Positions 1 through 8,792 of a DNA stretch of 64,000 nucleotides are shown in pieces. Source of the DNA: an uncultured Vampirovibrio sp. (lineage in GTDB: Bacteria; Cyanobacteriota; Vampirovibrionia; Gastranaerophilales; Gastranaerophilaceae); the NCBI GenBank assembly GCA_910578465.1, contig CAJTPW010000002.1, positions 426,518 to 490,517 of the forward strand, in the 5' to 3' direction. A program made the translations under genes and the position numbers. Each line of letters opens with the position of its first letter. Positions within the stretch are counted from its first letter, which is position 1. Under the pieces are notes generated by a model. It ran no database searches, was not told where the DNA came from, and worked only from the letters and a program-made list of their open reading frames with translations.

Positions 1-773
1 CATTTTGCACCCCTTTTCGATAAATTTGCTTCTAAAACATCGAAAGCACAATGCTTTGCACTTTTTGAGCACAAAATTTCATTTTTTATAAAGTTAAATA
101 TTTTAAACCCGTCAGCATTCCCCAAAACCTTTGATACTGCCCTTTCAGGGTGCGGCATCATTCCAAAAACCCTGTTTTTCCTGTCATAAAGCCCTGCAAT
201 ATCGTTTAAAGAGCCGTTTGGATTGTTTTTATACCTTAAAAAGACCATATTTTCTTTTTCAATCCGCTTTAATTCACTTTCATCGGCATAAAAACAGCCT
301 TCTTTATGGGCAACGGGCAGAATTATTTCTTCCGTGCCGCCCTGCCCCTGCAAATCCCCAAAAACGGGGTCAGGGTTAAAAATAAGTCTTTCATCCCTTG
401 AAATAAACCTTGTAGACACATTTTCAACCAGTGCCCCTGGTAAAAAACCCGCTTCACAGAGGATTTGAAAGCCGTTACATATCCCAAAAACAAAGCCTTC
501 CCTGCGTTTAACATATTCTCTCAATGCAAGAACAGCAGGTGAAAGTTTTGCAAGGCGCCCTGCGCGAATATAATCTCCAAAAGAAAAACCGCCAGGAAGC
601 ACAATTAAATCATATCCCAAGAGATTTGTTTCCGTATGAAAAATAAATTTTGTCTCAAAACCTGCGGCATTAAGAGCAATTTCAGTATCCCTATCACAGT
701 TTGTCCCTAAAAAAACGATAATTCCTGCCTTTAATTTTCTAAATCCAAACTTAAACCGCACCTTAAACCGCAC
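1..773 (-). CDS. purQ: Phosphoribosylformylglycinamidine synthase glutaminase subunit PurQ (3' end at window edge)
   Basis: Supplies ammonia from glutamine to PurL in purine synthesis (FGAR to FGAM). The minus frame is open for 257 codons to the window edge. It shows the class I amidotransferase nucleophile elbow GICNGFQ (C99) and the His/Glu pair in MMPHPERAV (H208, E210); the N-terminal VFLGTNCDRD is typical of PurQ. Only GTG starts are available, at 773 or 761, inside a 12-bp direct repeat; family homology proper begins about 14 residues in. The last bases read AAAATG, so a stop just outside the window overlapping the ATG of a next gene (probably purL) is likely but unseen. It lies directly downstream of purS, so this is the small PurL/PurQ/PurS complex type. 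Confidence 0.93.
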   Translation of the reverse strand, partial: MRFKVRFKFGFRKLKAGIIVFLGTNCDRDTEIALNAAGFETKFIFHTETNLLGYDLIVLPGGFSFGDYIRAGRLAKLSPAVLALREYVKRREGFVFGICNGFQILCEAGFLPGALVENVSTRFISRDERLIFNPDPVFGDLQGQGGTEEIILPVAHKEGCFYADESELKRIEKENMVFLRYKNNPNGSLNDIAGLYDRKNRVFGMMPHPERAVSKVLGNADGFKIFNFIKNEILCSKSAKHCAFDVLEANLSKRGAK

Positions 774-784
774 CTTAAATCACG

Positions 785-1042
785 TTATACCGTTTCTTCA
801 AAACTTAAGATCTCATACATTTCAACCACAGGGTTTATAAGCACCTCGCTACAAATGTTTTCAAGCTTTTTATCAGCCTCTTCTCTGTCACATCCTGTAA
901 TTTCAAGCTCGAAAAATTTGCCGATCCTTGTATTTGCATTATTTTCAAGCCCCATTCTTTTTAAAACTGCACTTACGGCCTCGCCTCTGGAGTCTTTTAC
1001 CGTATTTTTAAGTTTTACAATCACTTTTGCTCTAAATTTCAT
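785..1042 (-). CDS. purS: Phosphoribosylformylglycinamidine synthase subunit PurS
   Basis: Small 85-aa bridging subunit that couples the PurQ glutaminase to PurL and helps channel ammonia. Length and the pattern KVIVKLKNTVKDSRGEAV, followed by RIGKFFELEI, match the PurS family. purQ follows 11 nt after the stop. The ATG has no Shine-Dalgarno sequence; a TAGAAT hexamer sits exactly 6 nt upstream, which suggests a leaderless transcript that also carries purQ. Confidence 0.95.
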   Translation of the reverse strand: MKFRAKVIVKLKNTVKDSRGEAVSAVLKRMGLENNANTRIGKFFELEITGCDREEADKKLENICSEVLINPVVEMYEILSFEETV

Positions 1043-1048
1043 AGGTTT

Positions 1049-1054
1049 ATTCTA
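1049..1054 (-). promoter_or_regulatory. -10 element of purS, leaderless type
   Basis: TAGAAT on the minus strand, 6 nt before the purS ATG, with TTTAAA 17 nt further upstream as a weak -35. Transcription would start at or next to the ATG. Confidence 0.5.
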
Positions 1055-1108
1055 TAATGAAAGAAAAATACTTTAAAGAGGCGGCACCCGAAAGATTTGG
1101 AGAAAATA

Positions 1109-1678
1109 ATGAAAGAAACCCTGTATTCAACCAAATTTTTAAATTTAATGGCTTCAAAACGCGAAGGCAAGGCGGATTGGGTTTATGCACACAGACCAAA
1201 CGCAAAAAATGTCGTAATTATTGTTCCCGTTATACACAAAACAGATGGGGATTACACCCTCTTTTTAACAACAAAAAGACCTCCACTTACGGAAGAATAC
1301 GGAGATGTAATCTGTCTTGAATTCCCTGCAGGGCTTGTCGGGGACGAAAACACCGAAGAAACAACCGATAATGCTCTCAAAAAAGAACTTCTTGAAGAAA
1401 CGGGGTACGAAGCCGTAAAATTTGAAATAAAAGCAAGAAACCTTGTAACATCAGGCGGCATGACAAGTGAAAAATCCACCCTTGCAACAGCGGAAATTTT
1501 TGATACGGAAAAGAAGCAGATTCCCGTTGATGACGGCGGTGTAATTACAGACAGGATTGAAGTAAAAATAAAAGATGTGCCTGCTTTTTTAAAAAAAGCG
1601 GAGGCAAAAGGAATGTTTCTTTCGGCTCAAACCATTGCGGGGGTATATTTTTTATGGGATAATTTAAAAAAGGATTAA
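1109..1678 (+). CDS. Nudix hydrolase (ADP-ribose pyrophosphatase-like)
   Basis: Hydrolyses a nucleoside diphosphate linked to another moiety; the exact substrate cannot be read from sequence. The Nudix box fits G-x5-E-x7-[R/K]-E-x2-E-E-x-G (core KELLEETGY), with Lys in place of the usual Arg. ATG 1109 is preferred over the in-frame TTG at 1097 because GGAG lies 6 nt before 1109. It is 22 nt upstream of the MsbA-like gene on the same strand, so the two may be co-transcribed; it diverges from purS. Confidence 0.85.
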   Translation: MKETLYSTKFLNLMASKREGKADWVYAHRPNAKNVVIIVPVIHKTDGDYTLFLTTKRPPLTEEYGDVICLEFPAGLVGDENTEETTDNALKKELLEETGYEAVKFEIKARNLVTSGGMTSEKSTLATAEIFDTEKKQIPVDDGGVITDRIEVKIKDVPAFLKKAEAKGMFLSAQTIAGVYFLWDNLKKD

Positions 1679-1700
1679 GGAATTTAAAGAGGAGCAGGGG

Positions 1701-3512
1701 ATGAAACTGGCAAAAACACAGGCAACAACAGCATTTAACTATGCATTTTTATCCAAAAGAATTTTCCCGTATATAAGGCCCTTAATCCCGAGAATGGCGC
1801 TTGCATTTATCCTTGCAATCCCCTTGGGGCTTTTGGACGGCGCTACGGCATTTGCCCTAAAACCCTATATTGACGTTGTTGTAAACGGAAATCCGATGAT
1901 TATAAAAGGGTTTGAACTTACGAGAGATTTACTTGCAAACTTAATTCCATGGCTCATTGTGGCTTTTGCTGTTGTGCAGGGGCTTTTAAAGTATACTAAC
2001 GCATATTTAACGGACTGGCTTTCAAATAAAATCTCAAATTCAATCAAAATTGACCTGTTTCAAAAATTAACAAGTCTTGATTCAAAGTTTTTTGATGAAA
2101 ACTCTTCAGGAATAGTGCTTTCAAGGTTTTTAAACGACCCTGACGCCGCATCAAAAAGCGTTATTGATTCCGTTAAAACCCTTATTACCTGTGCCACGGG
2201 CGCTATGGGCCTGATTGCCGTACTTTTGTATAACAGCTGGAAGTTGGCGCTTGTAGGGGTTGTGGTGCTTGTTATAGCGTTTTTGCCCGTTGCGATGATA
2301 AGAAAGAAGATTAAACAGGTTTCAAACGATACGATGGCCTTAACGGGCGGTATAAACACAAACTTTAACGAAACATACCACGGAAACAAGATTATGACAG
2401 GCTACAGACTTCAAGAAAGCCTGAACAATAAGTTTCACGGGCAAATTCAAAAATCTTTTGCGCTTGCAATGTCTCTAACAAAGCGTGTCGGGTGGATGTC
2501 ACCGATTATGTATCTGATTGCAAGCATCGGCGTTGCAATTGTTATGCTTTTTGGAAACCATTTAATAATTTCAGGCGAAATGACGACAGGAAGTTTTGCA
2601 AGTTTTATCACCTCTCTTCTTCTTTTATATAAGCCCATTAAAGATTTGGGGCGCACATTAACCAATTTACAAAACGTTTTTGTTGCAATGAGCAGGGTGT
2701 TTGAACTTTTTGATTTAACCCCCGAAATAACAAATATTGAAGGGGCAAAAGAACTTTCAGGAATTCAGGAAGGAATAGAGTTTAAGAACGTTTATTTTGA
2801 ATATGAGGAAAACTGTCCTGTTCTTTTTGATGTATCTTTTAGCGTTAAAAAAGGTCAAACAGTAGCGCTTGTCGGAAATTCAGGCGGCGGAAAATCAACA
2901 ATAGTAAACCTTTTACCAAGATTTTACGATATCAAATCAGGAAGTATAAAAATTGACGGGGCAGACATTCAAAGCTTTAGCCTATACTCTTTAAGAGGAA
3001 ACATTTCAGAAGTTTTTCAGGATAATTTCCTTTTCTCGGGCACCATAAAAGAAAATATTTTGATGGGAAAACCTGACGCAACCGAAGAAGAGCTGCAAAA
3101 AGCTGTTTGCGGAGCACATCTGGATGAATTTCTGCACACACTTGAAAACGGTGTCGATACTGAAATAGGAGAGCGCGGCACAACACTTTCGGGCGGGCAA
3201 AGGCAAAGGGTTGCAATCGCCCGCGCAATGATTAAAGATGCACCGATTATTATTCTTGATGAAGCAACAAGTGCTCTGGATAATAAATCGGAAGCGATTG
3301 TGCAAAAGGCGCTTGAAAACCTCATGAAAGACAAGACTGTTTTTGTAATTGCACACAGACTTTCAACGATTAAAAATGCCGATAATATTCTTGTTATAAA
3401 TGACGGAAAACTTGTTGAAGCAGGCACCCATGACGAATTACTCAAGATAGAAAGCGGTCATTATAAATATTTATACGAAATGCAGTTCCAAAATGCAAAA
3501 GCAGGGGTTTAA
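1701..3512 (+). CDS. ABC transporter, MsbA-like lipid exporter (fused permease and ATPase)
   Basis: 603-aa half-transporter expected to act as a homodimer in the inner membrane. Residues about 20-320 hold six predicted transmembrane segments. The nucleotide-binding domain has Walker A GNSGGGKST (about 392), signature LSGGQRQRVAIA (about 495), Walker B IIILDEATSALD (about 516) and an H-loop in VIAHRLST. Length and layout match MsbA-type exporters of lipid A core or other lipids; a drug exporter is not excluded. An SD-like AGGAGCAGGGG precedes the ATG. Confidence 0.88.
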   Translation: MKLAKTQATTAFNYAFLSKRIFPYIRPLIPRMALAFILAIPLGLLDGATAFALKPYIDVVVNGNPMIIKGFELTRDLLANLIPWLIVAFAVVQGLLKYTNAYLTDWLSNKISNSIKIDLFQKLTSLDSKFFDENSSGIVLSRFLNDPDAASKSVIDSVKTLITCATGAMGLIAVLLYNSWKLALVGVVVLVIAFLPVAMIRKKIKQVSNDTMALTGGINTNFNETYHGNKIMTGYRLQESLNNKFHGQIQKSFALAMSLTKRVGWMSPIMYLIASIGVAIVMLFGNHLIISGEMTTGSFASFITSLLLLYKPIKDLGRTLTNLQNVFVAMSRVFELFDLTPEITNIEGAKELSGIQEGIEFKNVYFEYEENCPVLFDVSFSVKKGQTVALVGNSGGGKSTIVNLLPRFYDIKSGSIKIDGADIQSFSLYSLRGNISEVFQDNFLFSGTIKENILMGKPDATEEELQKAVCGAHLDEFLHTLENGVDTEIGERGTTLSGGQRQRVAIARAMIKDAPIIILDEATSALDNKSEAIVQKALENLMKDKTVFVIAHRLSTIKNADNILVINDGKLVEAGTHDELLKIESGHYKYLYEMQFQNAKAGV

Positions 3513-3567
3513 TTTTTCGGAAAAATTGCCAAACATTGTCTAGCCCATGATTAATTTCCGATTGATT

Positions 3568-3915
3568 GCACTCTAAATCCTGAAATGGAGAGGGTTTTGG
3601 TTGAAGGGACCGTAAAAGAGGCTTGAATGCGAAGGTTCAAGATTTCAACGGCAAATCATAAACGGGACCGTGTCCCTGAGGCCAAAACCCTTGGAATGGA
3701 AGGATTTCATTTATTGAACACCAAAACACTATTACAAATTTTATATGTTGTCGATTTTCTCGCTCCAAAGGTTTGAAAACAAACACAGGGCGGTCTGTTG
3801 CACATCAACTTGTAATCAGAGAGATTTAAGTGACATGCTTCGCAACAGTGTTCTTATTTCAAACCTTCTGCACTCCAAAATCTGCCAAGGATTGTTAAAG
3901 AGAGTTTTTAATTTT
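3568..3915 (+). ncRNA. Candidate structured non-coding RNA, two-domain fold
   Basis: No convincing reading frame here, but strong pairing potential. Domain A: AATCCT (3576-3581) with AGGATT (3701-3706), AGGGTTTTGG (3591-3600) with CCAAAACCCT (3682-3691), inner hairpins CTTGAA/TTCAAG (3622-3641) and GGGAC/GTCCC (3664-3676). Domain B: AAGGTTTGAAA (3768-3778) with TTTCAAACCTT (3857-3867) and CTGTTGC (3795-3801) with GCAACAG (3842-3848). ACTCT near 3570 can pair with AGAGT near 3901, closing both domains; a T-rich tail follows. I could not match it to RNase P RNA, tmRNA, SRP RNA or a clear 6S RNA. The strand is a guess from the T-rich 3' end. Confidence 0.5.
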
Positions 3916-4270
3916 TGTTAATTAATGTAACAAAAACACTTAATTTTTGCATTCAAACGGCAAAAAACATTTTTCATCGTTTTTAATAGAGTGTACACAA
4001 TACACGAAACCAAAATTAAACAACTCAACACGGAAATTCTCACATTTTATAAAACTAAGCATTAACAAACAAAACAACCCCTTAACAACACAAAATACTC
4101 AAATTATACCTAACACAAGAACACAATTTTAAACGCCAAATCCAATAACCATACACAAACGGACAGGCGTTTTTATTTTGCCCGAATATTAATTTATTTT
4201 GCCCGCACATTAAATTAATCCAAAAAAACTGATTTAAGCTTAAACCCAATAATATTACCGCCAGAACAAG
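3916..4270. other. AT-rich intergenic stretch without a supported gene
   Basis: Contains a short open frame of biased composition (Asn, Thr, Lys, Gln rich) that lacks an SD and looks accidental. TATTTTGCCCG occurs twice about 23 bp apart (near 4174 and 4197). Nothing else recognised. Confidence 0.4.
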
Positions 4271-5104
4271 CTATGCAGGGAGGCAAAGCCTGAATGTCGT
4301 TGTTTTCTTTGTGCTTTCAAACTCAAGTCTTCCGCCAAGAGCTGACGCAAGCTCTTTTGAGACACAAAGCCCTATCCCCGCACCCTCTTTATTGTTTTTG
4401 GAATTTTCGTTTTTATTGCCTTCATCAGCGCTATTATGAGCGTTTAACATACTACCGCTTATATTTGAATTTAAAAATTTAAAAATCTTTTTTGCCTCAG
4501 CCTTGCTGATAAAAGAACCCGAGTTTTTAATTTCAAAATAAAATCTGTCATCTTGAACCCAGGAGGTTACATCGATTGAGCCCCCTTTGTTGGTAAATTT
4601 TACGGCATTGCTTACAAGGTTGTATAAAATCTGGTTAAATTTGGTTAAATCGGATATAATATTTGCCTGCATTAAAACAGGGAAAAGCGAAATATTTCTT
4701 TCTTCAAATTGTTCTCTAAAAACTTTTAGCACATCTTCTATGGTGTGCCTTGTTTCAAAGCACTGTCTTTTTACATTTATTTTCCCGTATTCAAGTTTTG
4801 CGTTTTCTATAATATCTAAAAGCAGGCACTTAAGCTGAAAAGAGCTTGTGCAGATATTTTCCACATATCTTTTTAATTCTTCGTGCAGCTGGCTTGAATT
4901 TTTTTTTAAAAGTTCGGCATAAGCAATAATACAATTTAGCGGGTTTTTAATTTCATGGGAAATGCTTGCCCTCACCTTCAATTTTGAAGCCTCTTCAAGG
5001 CTTTCCGTGCATGCATCCTGTTCTTTTGAATCGTTAAAAAGAAATTCCAAAATTGAATCACATTCTTTCAGTTTCAAGTTTCCAATCATTGCTTCTTTTG
5101 TCAT
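4271..5104 (-). CDS. Soluble histidine kinase without a recognisable sensor domain
   Basis: 277-aa kinase with HisKA around residues 40-105 (H-box ISHEIKNPLN, H50) and an HATPase domain from about 118. The N-box NQILYNLVSNAVKF (157-170) and G2 box GAGIGL (241-246) are intact. The G1 box reads NSGSF instead of D-x-G-x-G, and residues about 215-240 are a Ser/Asn/Lys-rich low-complexity insert in the ATP-lid region. No membrane segment, so it is cytoplasmic; the 45-residue N-terminus is not a known sensor. No response regulator is adjacent. AAGG lies 8 nt before the ATG. Confidence 0.85.
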   Translation of the reverse strand: MTKEAMIGNLKLKECDSILEFLFNDSKEQDACTESLEEASKLKVRASISHEIKNPLNCIIAYAELLKKNSSQLHEELKRYVENICTSSFQLKCLLLDIIENAKLEYGKINVKRQCFETRHTIEDVLKVFREQFEERNISLFPVLMQANIISDLTKFNQILYNLVSNAVKFTNKGGSIDVTSWVQDDRFYFEIKNSGSFISKAEAKKIFKFLNSNISGSMLNAHNSADEGNKNENSKNNKEGAGIGLCVSKELASALGGRLEFESTKKTTTFRLCLPA

Positions 5105-5328
5105 AGTCCGACCTTTTTATACCATTCCGATATAAAAAGTCTGCAACAAATTAAAACATTTATGCACTACCCGAAGGGATAGTTTGGATGGGATTAAAAT
5201 TTTAAAACCGTTTTTTATAAAATGTGCTCTAAAATGTATATTTTTGTAACAAAAGCTTCAGACTTTGGCTAAAAAGACCGATAGGAAGTTACAGGTACTG
5301 TTGTAAGAGCTTTTGGAAAATTAATAAA

Positions 5329-6213
5329 TTGGTCAAAAGCTTAAAGTCAAGAAAAGAGAATGCTTTGAATATAAATAATGCCTCTATTGTGGCTTCTGCA
5401 AACAACGAAATTGTTAAAAAGCCGAAAATAAAAACAGAGAGCGCAAGAGCGGAAAAAACAGAAACAGATACTGTTGAAAAATTCGATACGGATTTTATGA
5501 GTGCTGCGGATAGAATATATGGCAGAATAGGTAGCCTGAAAACAAACTATACTTCTTTAGACAGAATGAACGCCAGAAATGTTGTAAGTCTTGCAAGCAG
5601 CGCTATATGCAAAGGAAATGATATACACACAAGCCTTTCAAATATAGTATACAGATTTCAGGAGCAAATCAGCAGAATTCTTTTATCAGGTGGCACAAAG
5701 GAAGAAATTGAAAGCAAAATAAAAGCCATTGAAGATAAGATGAATGCAGCAGCAAAAGAAGCTAATGCAAAAATGGATATTCTTATCTCCCTTTCGGATT
5801 CTCTTTTTAAGCTTGGAAACATAGCACTCGATATGAAAAACAACGATATGAATTCATACAATGGAGTAGAATTCATAAAACAATTAATTGAAAAGCTCGA
5901 TACGAAGGTGGACGATTTTTCAAGGATAGAAACGAGTAAAGAAAAAATAAATGAAAAAATATCAAAAGATTTAGATAACATTTACGGCAAAGAAAGTCGG
6001 GAGAAACTTGAAAAGAAAAAGGAAGAATTTGAAGATAAAACAGATGAAATAAAAGACGCCCTGCAAAATCCGAACATCACAACCGAAGAGGCCAACAGAC
6101 TAAAGGCATTGCTGGATTTATACATACATAGAATTGATGCCATATCAAATATTTTAGATATATTCGACCAATTTTCTTCAGCACATTCTTCATCAGACAC
6201 AAGTAAAGAATAA
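5329..6213 (+). CDS. Hypothetical helical/coiled-coil protein
   Basis: 294 aa, not recognised. Starts at TTG; GGA lies about 11 nt upstream. No signal peptide or membrane segment. Residues about 1-50 are Lys/Glu/Thr-rich and probably disordered; the rest is strongly helical, with heptad-like charged stretches (for example residues about 120-150 and 200-270, with a KEKINEKISKDL-type pattern). It stands alone, with its stop next to the convergent MlaE gene. A structural or cell-envelope scaffold role is possible, but nothing in the sequence fixes a function. Confidence 0.6.
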   Translation: MVKSLKSRKENALNINNASIVASANNEIVKKPKIKTESARAEKTETDTVEKFDTDFMSAADRIYGRIGSLKTNYTSLDRMNARNVVSLASSAICKGNDIHTSLSNIVYRFQEQISRILLSGGTKEEIESKIKAIEDKMNAAAKEANAKMDILISLSDSLFKLGNIALDMKNNDMNSYNGVEFIKQLIEKLDTKVDDFSRIETSKEKINEKISKDLDNIYGKESREKLEKKKEEFEDKTDEIKDALQNPNITTEEANRLKALLDLYIHRIDAISNILDIFDQFSSAHSSSDTSKE

Positions 6214-6954
6214 TTAATAATTACTTGTATAAAACAAAAACCCCATTAAAAGGTCTGCAAGAAGCAGATAAATGGTGCAGAGAATTGCAGATTTTGTCGT
6301 TGAATCTCCGACATTTTTGGCACCGCCCGTTGTGTTGTACCCCACCGTTGCGCAAACGGTTGAAATTATTGCACCAAAGATAAACCCTTTTAAAACACTT
6401 ATATAAATATCTTTTGTATTAAACATAAGCCAAACGGAGTTCATATATCTGTTCGGGTGCAGGCTGATTGAAAAATACGACACCGCCATGCCGCCGATTA
6501 TACCTATAAATTCAGCTAAAATCACAACAAACATAACTCCGAAAGCACCTGCCAAAATCCTTGGAGCAAAGTAATATCCGATTGGATTTACCCCTAAAAC
6601 CTTCATTGCATCTACCTGAGAGGTTACTTTCATATTTGCAATCTGCGCCGTTATAGCAGTGCCCGCTCTTGCACCTATTGCAAGCGCCGCAAACCCGGGG
6701 GCAAGCTCACGCACAAGCGCTACAGCCAAAAATCCGCCTATATAATCTTCCGCACCGCTCATTAAAAACTGTTTTGAAACCTGAAGCGCTATAACAGAAG
6801 AAGCTATTAAAACAATCATTAAGGAAATGCCGAGAGAATCAAAACCTATCTTTGCCGCCTGAGATATAACGCTTTTCAGGGTAACATTTCCCTTAAAGGT
6901 ATATTTAAGCGCCTCCGCAAAGTTTTGTACGCATTGTCCCAAAAATGTAATCAT
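6214..6954 (-). CDS. mlaE: MlaE-family ABC transporter permease
   Basis: 246-aa integral membrane permease of the Mla/Ttg2/TGD phospholipid-transport family. The hallmark stretch ELAPGFAALAIGARAGTAI followed by TAQIANMKVTSQVDAMKVLG is present, with five or so hydrophobic segments. The partner ATPase (MlaF) and MCE-domain protein (MlaD) are not in the window, so the system is split across the genome. The ATG lacks an SD; TAGAAT lies exactly 6 nt upstream. Confidence 0.92.
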   Translation of the reverse strand: MITFLGQCVQNFAEALKYTFKGNVTLKSVISQAAKIGFDSLGISLMIVLIASSVIALQVSKQFLMSGAEDYIGGFLAVALVRELAPGFAALAIGARAGTAITAQIANMKVTSQVDAMKVLGVNPIGYYFAPRILAGAFGVMFVVILAEFIGIIGGMAVSYFSISLHPNRYMNSVWLMFNTKDIYISVLKGFIFGAIISTVCATVGYNTTGGAKNVGDSTTKSAILCTIYLLLADLLMGFLFYTSNY

Positions 6955-6960
6955 AGAAAA

Positions 6961-6966
6961 ATTCTA
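6961..6966 (-). promoter_or_regulatory. -10 element of mlaE, leaderless type
   Basis: TAGAAT preceded by TGA gives an extended -10 (TGn plus TANNAT), 6 nt before the mlaE ATG. No clear -35. Confidence 0.5.
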
Positions 6967-7023
6967 TCATAAACTTATCGCAAAATATCGTAAAGAAAGC
7001 TGGATTTTTGATACTTTTTTATT

Positions 7024-7029
7024 TAAAAT
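7024..7029 (+). promoter_or_regulatory. -10-like element of the GT2 gene, leaderless type
   Basis: TAAAAT, 6 nt before the ATG at 7036; no SD is present and no good -35 is seen. Confidence 0.4.
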
Positions 7030-7035
7030 GATGCA

Positions 7036-8625
7036 ATGCTAGTAATAAACTTCATACTGTTTTTATTATTTTTATATCTTATTTTCTACTGCATATACCT
7101 TTTTACGCTCAATTTTAAGGCTTTTTGGAGAAAAGGCTTTCTTAAAAACGAGCATTATATGCAGCAGATGAATTTAAAAGAAAACAAGCTCTGTGTTGTA
7201 ATCTGGGCAAACAGCAAACATAAAAGACTTAAAGAACTTCTGGAATCTTTAAACAACCAGACTTATTCAAAACAAAATTATTCGGTACATGTTGTGGTTC
7301 AAAGGGAAAAAGATTCTGTTAATTTCCTTCCCGAGTGCGTTTACGGAGCAATTATCCACTACATTGAAAACCCCGAATTCTTTTCAAAAGATAAAGCAAT
7401 TTCAGTTTTTGTCGAAAAACTTCTACCCGAAAACAAATTTGACGCGTTTGTATTTTTAGGTGCAGACAGGGTTGTAGGCGAAAATTACTTAGAGGCGGTT
7501 AATAAAAATATTTATGAAGATTCAACCGTTTTAACGGGCAGACTTGAAGTTCGAACTTCTTCAAAAAGCATGCTCTATCAATTAAAATACAAAATTTTAA
7601 ACGCCAAACAGCATTTTGTAAATAATACGGTGAACATTTCAAGAAGAATGTTCGAGCTTGCTCAGGTAATTGACGGCAACAACTGTGCAATTACGGCAGA
7701 TGTTCTTGAAAAAACAGGGCGCGTTTGTTTTGAAACAAGAAACGACGAATTAAAATATTCGCTCTTTCTTGCAAGCAACAACTTAAAACCCATGTATTGC
7801 CCTTTTATGGCATCGAGCATCGATGTTGAAAACTTTGATGCAAGCACGGCAAACCTGTCTTCAAGATATTCTCTTTTTAAATATTATCTGCCGCTTCTGC
7901 ATAAAAAACCGTGGTATTTTATTGAATTTGTATTTTCAACTCTAAAACCCGGTGCACTTTTTGCACTCATAGTTTACGGGGCACTGTTATATTCTTCATT
8001 TACGTTTTTAACAGGGATAGGTTTAAGATATATTCTCCACCTTGGTGTATTGGGACTTTTCAGCACAGCAACAGGGATTTTAGCTTCAAGGCTCAATCTT
8101 AAATCTTTAATGTATCTTGCACTTTATCCTGTATGTTCCTTTATGCTGAACTTTAAGGTTGTGACCAAAAAAATCTCTCTTAAGGGTATTCAAAGACAAA
8201 TACACGAAGATGAGAACGTGAATTCCGCAACCGTTAATTCAATAGTTTCTGATGGAAGAAAAGATGTAATCTGCAAGCTTGATTTAGTATCTGAAGATGG
8301 TATGAGAAAAGTTGTTTTCAGGTTTAAAAAAAGAAGATTTGTATCCGATGCGCATTTAAGAATGTATGATGCGATGGAAGATATTTCAAGAAAATTAAAA
8401 AGCAAGGGATATATTCTTAAAGTTTGTCAAAACTGCGGACATTTTGAATCCTGCCCTGACGGAACAATTGATTTACTTAAAGGCGTATGCAAGATTAAAG
8501 GAAACCCCGATAACCCCGAAACTGCCGTTCAAACACTTATCTGGAACACATGTCAGGGGTTTATGCCGCAAAAGATTTCAAACATAATTAACGATATGGC
8601 AAATAAGAATAAACCTGTGGTATAA
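7036..8625 (+). CDS. Membrane glycosyltransferase, GT2-like, with divergent active site
   Basis: 529 aa. One N-terminal membrane helix (residues about 1-25) is followed by a GT-A-like domain (about 50-270: LCVVIWANSK, LLESLNNQTY, FVFLGADRVVGENYLEAVN) and two or three membrane helices (about 295-380). The cytoplasmic C-terminal domain contains a CQNCGHFESC cysteine cluster near residue 465, a possible metal site. The position normally occupied by D-x-D reads ADR, and no clear Q-x-x-R-W motif follows, so activity is uncertain. Probably involved in surface polysaccharide or lipid glycosylation. Confidence 0.75.
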   Translation: MLVINFILFLLFLYLIFYCIYLFTLNFKAFWRKGFLKNEHYMQQMNLKENKLCVVIWANSKHKRLKELLESLNNQTYSKQNYSVHVVVQREKDSVNFLPECVYGAIIHYIENPEFFSKDKAISVFVEKLLPENKFDAFVFLGADRVVGENYLEAVNKNIYEDSTVLTGRLEVRTSSKSMLYQLKYKILNAKQHFVNNTVNISRRMFELAQVIDGNNCAITADVLEKTGRVCFETRNDELKYSLFLASNNLKPMYCPFMASSIDVENFDASTANLSSRYSLFKYYLPLLHKKPWYFIEFVFSTLKPGALFALIVYGALLYSSFTFLTGIGLRYILHLGVLGLFSTATGILASRLNLKSLMYLALYPVCSFMLNFKVVTKKISLKGIQRQIHEDENVNSATVNSIVSDGRKDVICKLDLVSEDGMRKVVFRFKKRRFVSDAHLRMYDAMEDISRKLKSKGYILKVCQNCGHFESCPDGTIDLLKGVCKIKGNPDNPETAVQTLIWNTCQGFMPQKISNIINDMANKNKPVV

Positions 8626-8719
8626 ATTTTCCTTTATAATTGCAGGGTTTTTTCTTTTTAATATATATAAAGACAACATATAGAGACATTTGAAAATAAA
8701 TATTTAGCTTTGGCAAAAT

Positions 8720-8764
8720 AAATGTCGCCTTTGTTTTAAAGATTTTCAAAGACGACATTTAACT
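8720..8764. terminator. Bidirectional hairpin terminator between GT2 gene and ycf23
   Basis: AAATGTCGCCTTTG pairs imperfectly with CAAAGACGACATTT around an AT-rich loop, between two converging genes. Confidence 0.6.
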
Positions 8765-8792
8765 GTTTAATTGTTTTATATACTTACAAAAC

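Noticed and set aside
3568..3915. RNase P RNA, tmRNA or 6S RNA
   Set aside because: No GAGGAAAGTCC-like or ACAGAAA cores, no tRNA-like end with a tag frame, and two separate domains in place of a single long 6S rod; a model search would still be needed.
3947..4132. Possible 61-aa protein in the 3.9-4.1 kb gap
   Set aside because: No SD, biased Asn/Thr/Gln/Lys composition of plain AT-rich DNA, no recognisable features.
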